A stretch of 64,000 nt of DNA from positions 67,001-131,000 of the forward strand of contig CANJKZ010000430.1 of NCBI GenBank assembly GCA_947471745.1, written 5' to 3'. Within the stretch, counting starts at the first letter, position 1, and each line of letters starts with the position of its first letter. Position numbers and translations under genes: made by a program. The DNA comes from Closterium sp. Naga37s-1. Its lineage: Eukaryota; Streptophyta; Zygnematophyceae; Desmidiales; Closteriaceae. The notes under the pieces are model-generated. The model saw nothing but the letters and a program-made list of their open reading frames with translations. It made no database searches and had not been told where the DNA came from. Positions 10,369-31,970 of the stretch are shown here, piece after piece.

Positions 10369-11012
10369 ACGACCAGGCGACTCAGCGGTCGTCCCAGGGT
10401 TACTCCTCCAGTCTCGGCCCTGGTTCTGTCTCGTGGAGGTCCACTCGTTCGTCTTCTCTGCTTGGTTCCAGCTGTGAGGCCGAGATCTACGCTGGGGCCA
10501 TGGGTGCACAGGAGTTACGTTAGCTGGCCTACCTGCTGACCGACTTGGGTGAGCGGTCTCGTTCTCCTCCAGTTTTGTACGTTGTGTCGGGAGCAGAGAC
10601 TGGAGCACAGAACGAAGCACATTGCTCTTTGTTACTTTCTTGCGCGGGAGCTGCAGCAGCGTGGTCAGCTGCGCTTTGCTAACGTGGCCTCTCGGGCCAA
10701 CACTGCTGATGTGTTTACCAAGGCCCTTGGGTCTGGTAATCATCAGCGTTTCTGCACTGCTCTAGGCCTTGTGCCTACTTTGCCTCACCTGCTTGTCTCT
10801 TGATCTTGTCTTGTATAGTGATCTAACTATATATACCTGCAGGCTTGTTCTTGCTAGGTTGTGATCACTGTACTGCTTGTACTTTTATAACTCTGCATGT
10901 GAACTGGCCTTGTGGCCGCTTGCGTGTGCTCGGAGTGCGTGGTATCCTTGATATCCACCCTGAGCTTTGCTTTGTTTGCCTCTTTTGACTGGTTTTGTGA
11001 CCATCTGATTGT

Positions 11013-11035
11013 CCCCCACTTAGCCTATGGGGGTG
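11013..11035 (+). other. polypurine tract region of element C
   Basis: CCCCCACTTAGCC then TATGGGGGTG directly precedes the LTR start TGTCAAAT. It has the same arrangement as elements A, D and F. Confidence 0.7.
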
Positions 11036-11164
11036 TGTCAAATTACAATTCTACTTGCTAGGCTATAGTGGGGTACTCTCTACGGTGTACAACCCCAATT
11101 AGGGTTAGCTATACAACCCTGTACTGTCCACATTCTATTCATTCTTACGTTCCTACTTCTTACA
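11036..11164 (+). repeat. 3' LTR of element C (about 129 bp)
   Basis: It starts TGTCAAAT after the polypurine tract and contains TAGGCTATAGTGGGG and GTACAACCCC. The end at TTACA is inferred from TG...CA ends and similar LTR lengths; no 5' copy exists to confirm it. Confidence 0.7.
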
Positions 11165-11319
11165 CTCATATGGTTGCACACCCCTGGTAATGAGAGTAGT
11201 GTGGGTTTCGATGAATACGCGGGGAACGTGTCGCAGAGCTGGTTGCCCGAGGAGATGGGGAGGAGGGAGGAGAGGGGTCAAGAGGAAGTCTTTACGGAGA
11301 GGAAGAGGGAGGTGGTGAG
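11165..11319 (+). other. possible host exon fragment
   Basis: Between two LTRs lies an open frame reading WLHTPGNESSVGFDEYAG and NVSQSWLPEEMGRREERG, ending at GTGGTGAGT, which resembles a splice donor. It does not resemble copia protein and I do not recognise the family. It may be part of a host gene broken by retroelements. Confidence 0.3.
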
Positions 11320-11460
11320 TGTCAAATAACATTTATATGTTTTGTTAGTTTGCTAGGCTATAGTGAGTTGCCTAGTATAGGGTACACAAATTCCCTCGAT
11401 ATTCCTACTTGTACCTCTTGCCCTACTAGTCGACCAACCTATTCCGCTAGTACTTTGAGA
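11320..11460 (+). mobile_element. solo copia LTR (141 bp)
   Basis: It starts TGTCAAATAAC, contains the family core TAGGCTATAGTGAG and GGGTACACAA, and ends CTTTGAGA. It is flanked by perfect 5-bp duplications GTGAG at 11315-11319 and 11461-11465. This is the expected product of LTR-LTR recombination. Confidence 0.82.
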
Positions 11461-11465
11461 GTGAG

Positions 11466-12208
11466 GCACTGCCAGGCCTGGCAGAAGGCAGGTAGGGAGC
11501 CTTTGAGCTTGTCGCACGAGAGGTCCAGGTGGGACAAAGCGGGAACAAGAGTGAGCGAACGGGGCAGCAAACCCGAGCGCCGGTTGCTTTATAGGTTGGA
11601 GCACGCAACCAAGAAGTCACGCAAGCGAGGAGGCGAGGAGGGGGGGAATGAGGCCGGAGCGGAGGTTGTATGTCAGATCCACGTCAGGGTTGTACGTACG
11701 TGACAGACATGAGGTAAGGAAACCAGAAAGCTGGTTGTGGCGGAGGCTGAGCAGAGTAAGGCAGTGCGTTTACTGTCTCTCTAAATGGGATATGGATGCG
11801 GCCTGCGAGCTGGAATTTGTCAGATCAGAGGGCTGGTGGCGATGAACGCAATGAAGGTCCCAAATGTGTTTAGGAATTCGAAGGGGCCATATACGGTTGC
11901 GAAGGGCACAAGAGATTGTTGCTGCCCAGCCGAAACTAGACACTGAGAGTAAACCTGAGTAAATCAACCAAAACATTCATTAAGTGCTAATAAATATATT
12001 ATGGAAGTCTGGACATTTCCTAGATCTACTCGTACATGCGAAATTGAACAAGCGTAAACTGCAACTACTGCTCTTCACAGACTGTCAGTTTTGAAAACCT
12101 GTGACTCTGCTAAGCATGTGCGGGTAGGGGGATGTTTGACGCCACTAATGTAAGTGCCTGTCACTTGTGACTCTTGTGTCTATCGCTCCGTGTCACCGTA
12201 TCCATTGA
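11466..12208. other. intergenic, downstream of beta-tubulin
   Basis: No convincing gene. Short frames such as the one at 11648-11845 have no recognisable domain. The right part is the likely 3' untranslated region of the minus-strand tubulin gene. Confidence 0.5.
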
Positions 12209-13903
12209 TTACATCGCTGCTTCCGCATCCTCGCCAAGATACTCCTGATCGTCCTCCGTGCTGGCCTCCTGGTACTGCTGGTACTCGCTCACCAGGTCGT
12301 TCATGTTGCTCTCCGCCTCAGTGAATTCCATCTCGTCCATGCCCTCGCCCGTGTACCAATGCAAGAAAGCCTTGCGCCGGAACATGGCCGTGAACTGCTC
12401 GCTCACGCGCTTGAACATCTCCTGGATGCTCGTGCTATTGCCAACGAAGGTAGACGCCATCTTCAGGCCGCGGGGAGGAATGTCGCACACGGAGGACTTC
12501 ACGTTGTTGGGAATCCATTCCACGAAGTACGACGAGTTCTTGTTCTGGACGTTCAGCATCTGCTCGTCAACCTCCTTGGTGCTCATCTTCCCGCGGAACA
12601 TGGCGGACGCGGTCAGGTAGCGGCCGTGTCTGGGATCAGCGGCGCACATCATGTTCTTCGCATCCCACATCTGCTGGGTCAGCTCAGGGACGGTCAGAGC
12701 GCGGTACTGCTGAGAGCCGCGGGACGTCAGGGGAGCGAAGCCGACCATGAAGAAGTGCAGGCGAGGGAAGGGAATGAGGTTGACGGCGAGCTTGCGCAGG
12801 TCCGAGTTCAGCTGGCCAGGGAAGCGCAGGCAGCAGGTGACGCCGCTCATGGTCGCCGAGATCAGATGGTTGAGATCACCGACTGCACGACAAACAAATG
12901 CGAGTCAGAATACAGCCCGATGCTGGTCGACGACATTAAGGATTCGATTGCTGATTTTTTATCGGTTCCACACGGAAATGCCTGAGACTTACAGCTGGGG
13001 TTAGCGAGCTTCAGAGTGCGGAAGCAGATGTCATAAAGCGCCTCGTTGTCCAGGACCATGCACTCGTCGGCATTCTCGACGAGCTGATGCACGGAGAGAG
13101 TGGCATTGTAAGGCTCCACGACTGTGTCTGACACCTTCGGCGACGGGAACACGGAGAAGGTCAGCATCATGCGGTCGGGATACTCTTCCCGGATCTTGGA
13201 AATGAGGAGGGTACCCATTCCAGATCCCGTGCCACCACCGAGGGAGTGGCACACTTGGAAGCCTGCAAGCAACGAATATAATCAGAATAGATTTGTCAGT
13301 TACGTACAACAATGGATTCTACGAGTAAAATGATATCGTGAGTCTGAGTCGCAGAATGAAAGCTAAGAAGTTTTGAAGATGAGAATGTACCTTGTAGGCA
13401 ATCGCAGTTCTCGGCTTCCTTGCGGACGACATCGAGGACCGAGTCGATCAGCTCGGCACCCTCAGTGTAATGACCCTTGGCCCAGTTGTTGCCAGCACCG
13501 GATTGTCCGAAAACGAAGTTGTCAGGACGGAAAACCTTGCCGTAAGGGCCAGAGCGGACACTGTCCATCACACCAGGCTCCAAATCCTGGAAGAGAATAA
13601 CCATAAAGTTCTTAGAACGTCTTCCAACAACTAAGCATATGTGCTGCTGACTCAATCGTAAGTCACTGTGTTCGCTGAAGTACTGAGGAGGAAACCGGGC
13701 TTTACCATGAGGATGGCGCGAGGGACATAGCGTCCACCGCTGGCCTCGTTGTAGTACACATTGACACGCTCCAACTGCAGCGGGGAGTCTCCCTTGTAGT
13801 TACCCAAAGAGTCAATGCCGTGCTCCTCACAGATGACCTCCCAGAACTTAGCACCGATCTGGTTGCCGCACTGGCCACCCTGGATGTGGAGGATTTCCCT
13901 CAT
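12209..13903 (-). CDS. TUB: beta-tubulin
   Basis: Four exons on the minus strand: 13706-13903, 13391-13586, 12993-13262 and 12209-12882. All introns have GT-AG borders and the phases add up to a 445-aa protein, the usual length. It begins MREI, the beta-tubulin autoregulatory tetrapeptide, then [12 protein letters not shown]. The nucleotide-binding glycine loop GGGTGSGMG lies in exon 3. Exon 4 carries [16 protein letters not shown] and [11 protein letters not shown], and the acidic tail ends [11 protein letters not shown]. It pairs with alpha-tubulin to form microtubules in the cytoplasm and binds exchangeable GTP. No lesion is seen. It is divergently arranged from the gene starting at 15367. 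Confidence 0.97.
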
Positions 13904-15366
13904 GTTGACTGTGGAGAAACAAAAGATGAGGGAAGGGAGCTAAGATTACCAGGCTAAGCACGCAGATGGAAGTGGTTGTGGTGCTGCTGAAGGGCTCTTG
14001 CTGGGTAAAATGTGAAAATGAGCTGGCTTTATCAGATTGAGGTCTTCCCAGATTCCTCTGGACAGTGCTGTTGGTGAGATTTCCCTCCTGGCTTTGGTTT
14101 GGCAGGTCCTGGCGGGCCCCGATCGAGTCCCGAGCCGAAAGAGTTGTGTTGTGATGACAGAGCGTCACCGCCTGTCATTGGCGGGATTCTTGCAGAGTAG
14201 ACCTGGTCGGCCTGCAGAGGGGTGATTGCGTTGTCGCACGCACGCGATTCGGGCTACCCCACGTGGAAACGGAAGCATGCGAAGAACATCTGCGAGACTC
14301 ACGGTGGCAGAGTGGGCGTGGGCGAAATCTCATGGAGTGGTGAGTTTCGCAAGTTCTGTGCAGCCGTTGGAGTCTGCGACGTTTTTTAACAACGTGGCAT
14401 GGATATTGCGTTGACGCCTCGGGAGGGCCGGAATTCGAGGGTGGACAGCGCACTTTCCTGATCCTCATCGTAGATCTCAGATTTCTGACCGAGTGTCAGA
14501 GTTTCGCGCTTTCAAGATGGCGGGAAGTGGGATATGCAAAGTAATTTAACCATCCGATTGGACAAAAGAATGAAAGACGTGCCGCTCGTTCAACTGACTG
14601 GTCTTTAAGCCACCGTGGATTGCGTTGGCTGCCTCTCACAAACTCGTCAATCCAATGGTTGGGGACCAGCCAGGTCAGCCATTACTTTGCTTGGTCTTGG
14701 CTGACGCCCGAAGACAAACATGTCTATGCACGACTTCTAAACAGGCTCGATATAATACGTATACAAAAGACACTTAATACAGCTCAATAAACTCTTGTTT
14801 TCTTTCATTACTGACAAGTGCTATTATCATATGACATACTAGACCATGTGGCTTAAAGTATTTTAAAGTGTGATCCATAATCACCCGGTTTCACTTTTCA
14901 CCCGGAAAAAATCACTAAAAGGCACAAATACAATCCAGAACAGAACAAATGCTTGTGAGGCATTAAAGTCCTTCCTCCACCTTTATTGTAGTACTTCTAG
15001 ATGATGACAAATGGCTTCACCAATTAAGGCCCAGCTCCGGTTTCTACCGCGTATGTATGTGTCGCCATCCTCGTCTTTCTGTTCTGTCAAACATTTTCCC
15101 GTTTGCCCTTGAATTCCGCCACAACCCTTGAGTTCTGCACAGGAACACAACTCTTGTAATTATGCATTCACTGTTGTCCTAATTTCCGAAATAATCTCAC
15201 ATCACGCACCCCAGCGCCACTCTATTCGCGTCGCCACGTGTCATTCATGCCATCGAATCACAAGGAGAGGCGACGCCACGCTGCTTATGAGCATCACCGT
15301 TGTGCTTATCCGCGTCCCTTCACTTAAACACCAGCAGCGTAACGTTGCGCTTAGGAGCATCTTCCA
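13904..15366. promoter_or_regulatory. divergent intergenic region with a G-box
   Basis: 1.46 kb between the tubulin start (minus) and the next gene start (plus). It must hold both promoters and the tubulin 5' untranslated region. A G-box CACGTG in the context GCCACGTGTC lies at 15235-15240, about 130 bp upstream of the plus-strand ATG. No other gene is supported. Confidence 0.45.
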
Positions 15367-18300
15367 ATGGCCGATCGCCCGCATCGCGCGGTCATAATCT
15401 TCGGCGACGGGCTGCTCATCGACGGCCCGCCTCCGGCGTCGCGTTCAGCGGAGCCTTCGTCGCGAATCTCCGCATCTGCCGCGCAGCGAACGCGAACGCC
15501 TCTGGAGACGGTCGACGCGCCCGCGCTGCACCGCGTGGCGGCTGACGGCGTGTCCGGTCTCCTGGCTCTCAGACAGCTCCCCTCACATGGTCCGCCACCG
15601 CCGCCACCGCCGCCGCCGCCGCCGCTGCTGCTGCTGTCTGCACTGAATTCGTTTCTCATCCATTTTCCCCGCCTCGTTACCTTCTCTTAAACGAGTCTTA
15701 ATCATGTCCTAGCTCTTCGTGGCAGAGCAATTCCCCATGCGGCCATGTCCCCATGACGGCCAAAGTGCTTCCACAAGCCCATGCGCTCTAACACAGACAG
15801 GATGCATGGCACAGGCACAGACCAGTCCCCATGCCGCCTCATGCATCCATCCATCACTACAGAACCCGTGCCACACAATCCTCCCTCCCATGTCCGCGTG
15901 TTCACATGCCTCCCTTCTCCGCTTCCCCATGCCTGCCCCCTACCGCTCCCCCTGCCCGTGCTGCGCGCCTGCTCCTCTGGCAGTGAGTGAGGAGCAGCGG
16001 GAGGCGTTGGAGCTGGCGCAGCTACTGGACATATTCCACTGCGCGCACGCCCCCCTTCCGCAGGTGCGCTGCTGCTCCCCTCCTGCCGCACCTGTCCTTC
16101 TCCGCCCTCTCCCTCGCCACTCTCTCCCCTCGTACCCTCAGCTGCCCACCTCGCCGCCGCTCTCGTTCTCCTCTCTGCTGAAACCCTGTGCGTGCGGGGC
16201 TGATTTGGCGCTGCCCTCTGCTGAGAGAACCCTCCAGCCCCCGCCTTCAGCTTTCCTGTCTACCTCTTGCTTATGTGGTTGTATCTGCATGTGTGTGTGC
16301 ATGTGTGTATGTGTGTGTGCATGTGTGTGTGCATGTATGTGTGCACATGTTTGTGCATGTGTGTCTGCATGTGTGTGTGCACATGTGTGCGCATGTGTGT
16401 GCATGTGTGTCTGCATGTGTGTGCGCATGTGTGTGCATGTGTGTGTGCATGTGTGTGTGCATGTGTGTGCATGTGTGTGCATGTGTGTGCATGTGTGTGC
16501 ATGTGTGTGCATGTGTGTGCACATGTGTGTGCATGTGTGTGCACATGTGTGTGCATGTGTGTGCACATGTGTGTGCATGTGTGTGCATGTGTGTGCATGT
16601 GTGTGCATGTGTGTGCATCCGCACACTGCCACCCATCCGCAGGACGCTGGGAGCACCACACACCCCAGCGACCCCACCAACCCCACCAACCCCACCACCG
16701 CTGCTGCTCCCTCCGCTCCTCACATCTCATGGGAAACCAATCCCACACCTATGTCTGAACGGTACGCCTCCCATTATCAATCTCTTGCAGCTGTTGGTAT
16801 GCTATGCGTGGTGCCTATGCCTACTGCACATTGTGCATTCTCTTCATTCGATTGGATCTGTTGTTTCACCTCCTTCTCCACTCGCCTTTTAACCTTGTCT
16901 CCCACCTTCGCCTCCCCACCTCACTTCCCCCCTTCCCCTCCTCACCTCACCATACCACTTTGCCTCCCCTCCTCGCCTCCCTCCCTCGCCTCCATTGGCT
17001 CCTCACCGTTCCCAATTTCCTCCCCGTTTCGCCTCCCCGCTCTCCCGCCCTTGCAGCTTCATGGGCATGGAGGCGGCGTTCGTCACCTCCTCCCCAGTCT
17101 CGCTTGCCCTCGCCCGCACCGCTGGCTTCCGCACTACCCGCCTCAACCGCACTGCACTCCCCTCCACTTCCCACCACCTCCTCGTCACGGGTGAATCCGA
17201 TGACCTCTCTCCCACTTCAGCAGCAGAAGGCAACGCAGATGCAGGAGGAGACGAGGCAGCTGGGGCAGCAGTAGCAGCAGCGACAGCAGTAGCAGAAGGG
17301 GAAGGAGTAGCAGCAGCAACAGCAGGAGCAGCGCCTGACCCATCAGTGCTGGCAGCGCGGATAGTGGCGGCGCTAGGGCTGCACAGGGAGGAGGTGCCGG
17401 GGCCTCCCCCCAGCGCTGCAGAGAGGGAGGCAGGCGAGGTGGACCTCCTGCTGCTGCACGTGCGCCCTGCTGACGTCGCCCCATGGGGCGGCAGCGCTGG
17501 GGAGAAAATCGCTGGTGGCTTGCCAGAAGCTACAGGAGAAGCAGGGATGGGAGGGGCAGGAGCAGGAGGTGCGGTGACAGGTGCAGGCAGGGGCGAGGGT
17601 GGCGCTATGGAAGGGCAGGTGTGGGGGCAGGCAGAGCAGGCGATTCAGTGGGTGGACTCGCTAGTGGCGGAGCTGTTGAGATGGCGGGATGGCAAGGCAC
17701 GCAAGGGGGAGGAAGGCGAGGGAGAGGAGGGGAGTGGTAGCGAGGGAACAGCAGTGTCCAGCGATGTGCCCTCCTACTTGCCCCTGCGAGCACAGAACCA
17801 CCTGTACCTTGCCGTGGTGCTGGGATACGGGGATCAGGGCAACCAGCAGGTGCCTCCTGCTGCTGCTGCTGCTGCCCCAGAGCAGTCAACCGATGCACCC
17901 TGGTCGCCCGTTCCCCTGCGCTCTCTTCCCATTTTCGTACCGCCGCTCTCTGCTGCTGCTGCTGCTGCTGCTCCTGGTGCCTCCGCGAGTGACTCTGTGC
18001 CGTGTGTGCCCCGCGTGCCCTTTGTGCCGCGGCAGAGCTATGAGCTGCGGGGAGACGAGCCTGTGGAGGCCATCCGGTACGCCTTCATGCCACTTCTCAT
18101 TGCTTCTGCCTCGGCACACATTGCTTCTCATTGCTTCTCGTTGCTTCTCAAGTGTTATCTGACGTTTGCGCCCGTGGTATCATGTCCGTGCCTCCTTTCC
18201 CCGCTCTTGAATGCTCCGCTAGTCTTATAATCCCATACCGACCTCATTTCTCCTCCATGTCCCTACCCCCCACCTCCCTGGCCATACCTGTCCTGAACGT

Positions 18301-18796
18301 TGTTCCCGCACTGGATGGCATCTGTTCGGGTCGGTGCAGGCGCCACCACCCTCTGCTGGTGACCCGCCATCTGCCTGCTGTCACGCGCTGCGATGAGGCG
18401 ACACGATTCGGCATGCAAGAGTGCATACAGGTGTGTGGCATGGAGTGGCATGGGTTGGCATGGGTTGGCATGGGTTGGGAGGGAGTGGCATGTTGTGGGC
18501 CAGTTTCACCACACAATGTTTAATTGAGAAGGTGCGCAGCGCCTCTCCATTATATGCTCGTGCACAACCACATACATGCTAAGTATGGGCATGGAATGGG
18601 ACGGGAAGCACCGGAAAGCCTAAACTGAGAGTGGGCTTCGTCTGCATGATTTGTTGATGCTTCCATGGCTGAAATTTGACGCCCCCTGTTATCTGTGCAT
18701 TGCTTGTAGAATGGCGGAGACCGGGCCATCTTGGCAGATCGCTTCATATATGAGATAGCATTCAAGCTGTGGAGGTATCCTAAGTATGGAGCTTAA
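15367..18796 (+). CDS. probable cofactor-independent phosphoglycerate-mutase/alkaline-phosphatase-like protein
   Basis: The model is incomplete. The first exon starts at 15367 with RAVIIFGDGLL, the metal-binding start of this superfamily, then TPLETVDAPALHRVAADG. A second exon is likely at 15984-16063 (SEEQREALELAQLLD). A large exon runs 17057-18076 (FMGMEAAFVTSSPVSLALA), with low-complexity Ala/Gly/Glu inserts. Exons at 18340-18430 and 18710-18796 join in phase (RRHHPLLVTRHLPAVTR, then ADRFIYEIAFKLWRYPKYGA, stop TAA). The last part resembles the C-terminus of a conserved plant family. The borders of exon 1 and the join 16063-17057 do not agree in phase, so an exon or border is missing. Function is inferred from the N-terminal motif only. 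Confidence 0.45.
15595..15635 (+). repeat. CCG/GCC trinucleotide run
   Basis: A CCGCCG run continuing into CTGCTG just after the recognisable first-exon coding; it encodes poly-Pro/Leu if read through. Probably intronic, or a disordered exon end. Confidence 0.6.
16284..16618 (+). repeat. (GTGTGCAT)n microsatellite in an intron
   Basis: About 330 bp of GTGTGCATGT-type units, with some TCTGCATG and CACATG variants, between two exons of the phosphoglycerate-mutase-like gene. It opens Cys-Val/His-Thr frames on both strands that are not genes. Confidence 0.95.
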
Positions 18797-19506
18797 ACAT
18801 TCTTTAATCAGCTTTCATGTATGTACGACCCACGTTCTATGTCAACGTGACAACACAAATATTAATACATCCTTTCATCAGAGCCCTTTTGTGACGGATA
18901 GGTTTGTGGCGGAAAACAAGTTGTCTAACTTTTTAATGTCAATAAGTTGTTTTGAAACATTGTCTCGAATATGTGAACACTGCTCGACAATCTGATTTGA
19001 ATACAGTCCAAGCTGCCATTCTTGCCAACTTTGCCACCAGCTTCGCCAGGTGGGCGCAGCAAATCGCTGACTGTGTTAGTGCGACATCCTCGAGGAACAG
19101 CAAAACAAAATTGCCTCGCCTTTGTTCGCAAACTTTCTCTGGTTGGTAGATCTCAAGGTTTTCCAGTTACATTAGCTCGCCATTTCGCTCACTCTTGAAA
19201 GTACTGTGTGCTGCTAGGCAGCATGTTGAAAGAATAGCCTTGTCCTTGCTCCTTACTGTAACAGTTCTTTCTAGAACCGAGTTCAGGTCAGGCCAAATCC
19301 CGTGTTTTTTTTCCCGAGTTAGGCTTGCGAAGCGCGACCTCAGCGCCGCCTGTCCTTAGCGTTTAGAACAGCCAGCTTGCCGTCATCGTCCCTTCGTGAT
19401 CCACCACTCGAGTTCTCTGCTGATTGCTTAGATACTCTTTTGAAAAGCGCAACTCTGTAAACTTGTTGCAGTTTTTTTCGAGTGGATCCGGAATAGATCC
19501 GGCGAG
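18797..19506. other. intergenic region upstream of Miro
   Basis: No gene seen. It should contain the 3' end of the preceding transcript and the Miro promoter and 5' untranslated region. No clear motif was identified. Confidence 0.5.
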
Positions 19507-30475
<10,969 letters not shown>

Positions 30476-31739
30476 CGCTCCTGCGTGTGTCTTCACGCGT
30501 TGATTGTGCATCCATTCGTGTGAGTGCCCGACCACTCACCTCCTGCTTCCTTCTCAGCCCCTTGCTCTGCTCAGTTGAAGGGGGTTCCTTTCGTTGACTT
30601 TTGACCCCGGTTACAACCTGCCTTGCATCATTTTCTCTTTTTGTTATCCTCTCTTTTCCCGTTCATTTGACTCACTGAGGTTGCGTTTGTTCCTCTTTGT
30701 TTGTGCTTTGCTGCTCCCCTTCCCGTCCACTCACGATCCAGTGACTCAATCAACAACCATCCTCTGTCCCTCCAGCTTTGCTCACTGTTGGGGGAAGCGC
30801 TCACTCCTGCCGCTGCGGTTCTTGTCGATAGTCCTGTTCAGGATGTCTGCTCCTTGGTAACACTACCATAATCAGCTTCAAGAGCATAATCACCAGCACC
30901 GCCATTATTACCATCGCCATGATTCCCCACACTCACCACCACTAGTAGTGACTAGTGCACCTACTTCCACTACCACTGTCATCACCAGCGTCTGCAGCCA
31001 ATTGATGCCTACTGGAGGTTGATATGCTGTGCGTTAGGCTTGCTGTGATGGTTTTATCCTGCTTTTGGGTTGTAACATTAGATGATGCTTTGTGGCTAGT
31101 TTCCTAGTTAGGTTGCTACGAGTACCCACTTGTTTCGCTTAACATCATTTCATGAAGTCATCATCCGTTTTTTGCTATTAGTTTCTCACCAGTTCTTTCG
31201 AAAATGCTGTCGTTCTGTATATTGAACTTATGGTGTACCTATATTTTATGAATACAAGCGGGTACCCTGGTATTCGTAGAACTGCAATGTAAAATTAAGG
31301 CTGAATGTACAGCACTGGTGCACATGCTCTATCAACTAACCAACAGCAGGATTGATGGGCACTAAGAGAAACGGCACAAATGTCTCCCTGAATCTGCGAC
31401 TCGGTTCAGGATGGATTTTTCTCTCGTCCAGACATTGTTTCAGCAGGTGGTGGTTCGTGTTTCCATTCTACACGTATGATGACATGGAGTCAACCCCGTC
31501 ACAATCGGTAGCGACGAAATTACCCTTGCAATTCAAGGTTTGAAATCGGTTCGCTCTTCTAAATCCGAGCGGCGTAATTGACACCTCCCCGAACCACCAT
31601 CACAAGCTGGGGATGGATTATTTTCAACTCAAAACGTGAAATTACCTTCATTATTTTGTCACAACGGTTCTGATGTTGGTCTTGATTAAAAGAACTAGAT
31701 TTAGAGGTCTCAGTGACCTTGTAACTTCCCAGCAGACAG
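30476..31739. other. intergenic, downstream of Miro
   Basis: Likely Miro 3' untranslated sequence, then unannotated DNA. No gene, RNA or repeat family recognised. Confidence 0.5.
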
Positions 31740-31970
31740 CGGGGTTCAGGGGTTTACAGTGTGCCCCACAATTTCGCCCCCACCATGTACCATTTATAAA
31801 ATTTTGGCACTCTCCCTGCCAAATGTATAATGCTGCTTTAAAGCGGCAGTATACATTTGACAGCAGGGTTCAGGGTTTTACAGTTTGCCCCACAATTTCG
31901 CCCCCACCATGTACCATTTATAAACTTTTGGCACTCTCCCTGCCAAATGTATACTGCTGCTTTAACTCTT
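31740..31970 (+). repeat. two-copy tandem duplication (124-bp period) with a palindrome
   Basis: The block GCCCCACAATTTCGCCCCC recurs 124 bp later with few changes. At the copy junction (31820-31859) lies a 40-bp near-perfect palindrome centred on TTTAAA, with arms CAAATGTATAATGCTGC and its complement. No coding sequence. Confidence 0.85.

Larger units (their letters stand above)
5000..10803 (+). pseudogene. copia gag-pol pseudogene of element C
   Basis: The gag start ATG is at 5000 (MATLNVLAFDAKGRP). A capsid-like part follows, then a long poly-Gly tract and the zinc-binding variant CPYVRRTGLRTGEPC...H...C. Lesions seen: CAG to TAG at 6038-6040; TGA at 6464-6466 just after the protease motif LDSG; a deletion of about 25 nt near 6580; a frameshift near 9205; TAG at 9363-9365; loss of the RT core after KARYV near 9660; insertion of the MITE; TAG for Trp at 10521-10523; and a further small deletion near 10580. 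Integrase is recognisable (HHRLCHPSL, CIPC, DVWGP, HSDRGGE, NGIAERRNG), as is the RNase H end (NTADVFTKALG). It cannot encode active RT. Confidence 0.93.
4223..11164 (+). mobile_element. Ty1/copia element C, decayed, lacking a 5' LTR
   Basis: The order is a primer-binding-like site, GC-rich leader, gag, protease, integrase, linker, RT remnant, RNase H remnant, polypurine tract and 3' LTR. The 5' LTR is absent; element B is joined at TGGT. Coding sequence has nonsense changes, small deletions, a deletion of about 0.7 kb of the RT core near 9660, and a MITE insertion at 9850-10368. Confidence 0.9.

Noticed and set aside
16138-16698. His-Thr and Cys-Val repeat frames
   Set aside because: Generated by the GTGTGCAT microsatellite inside an intron.
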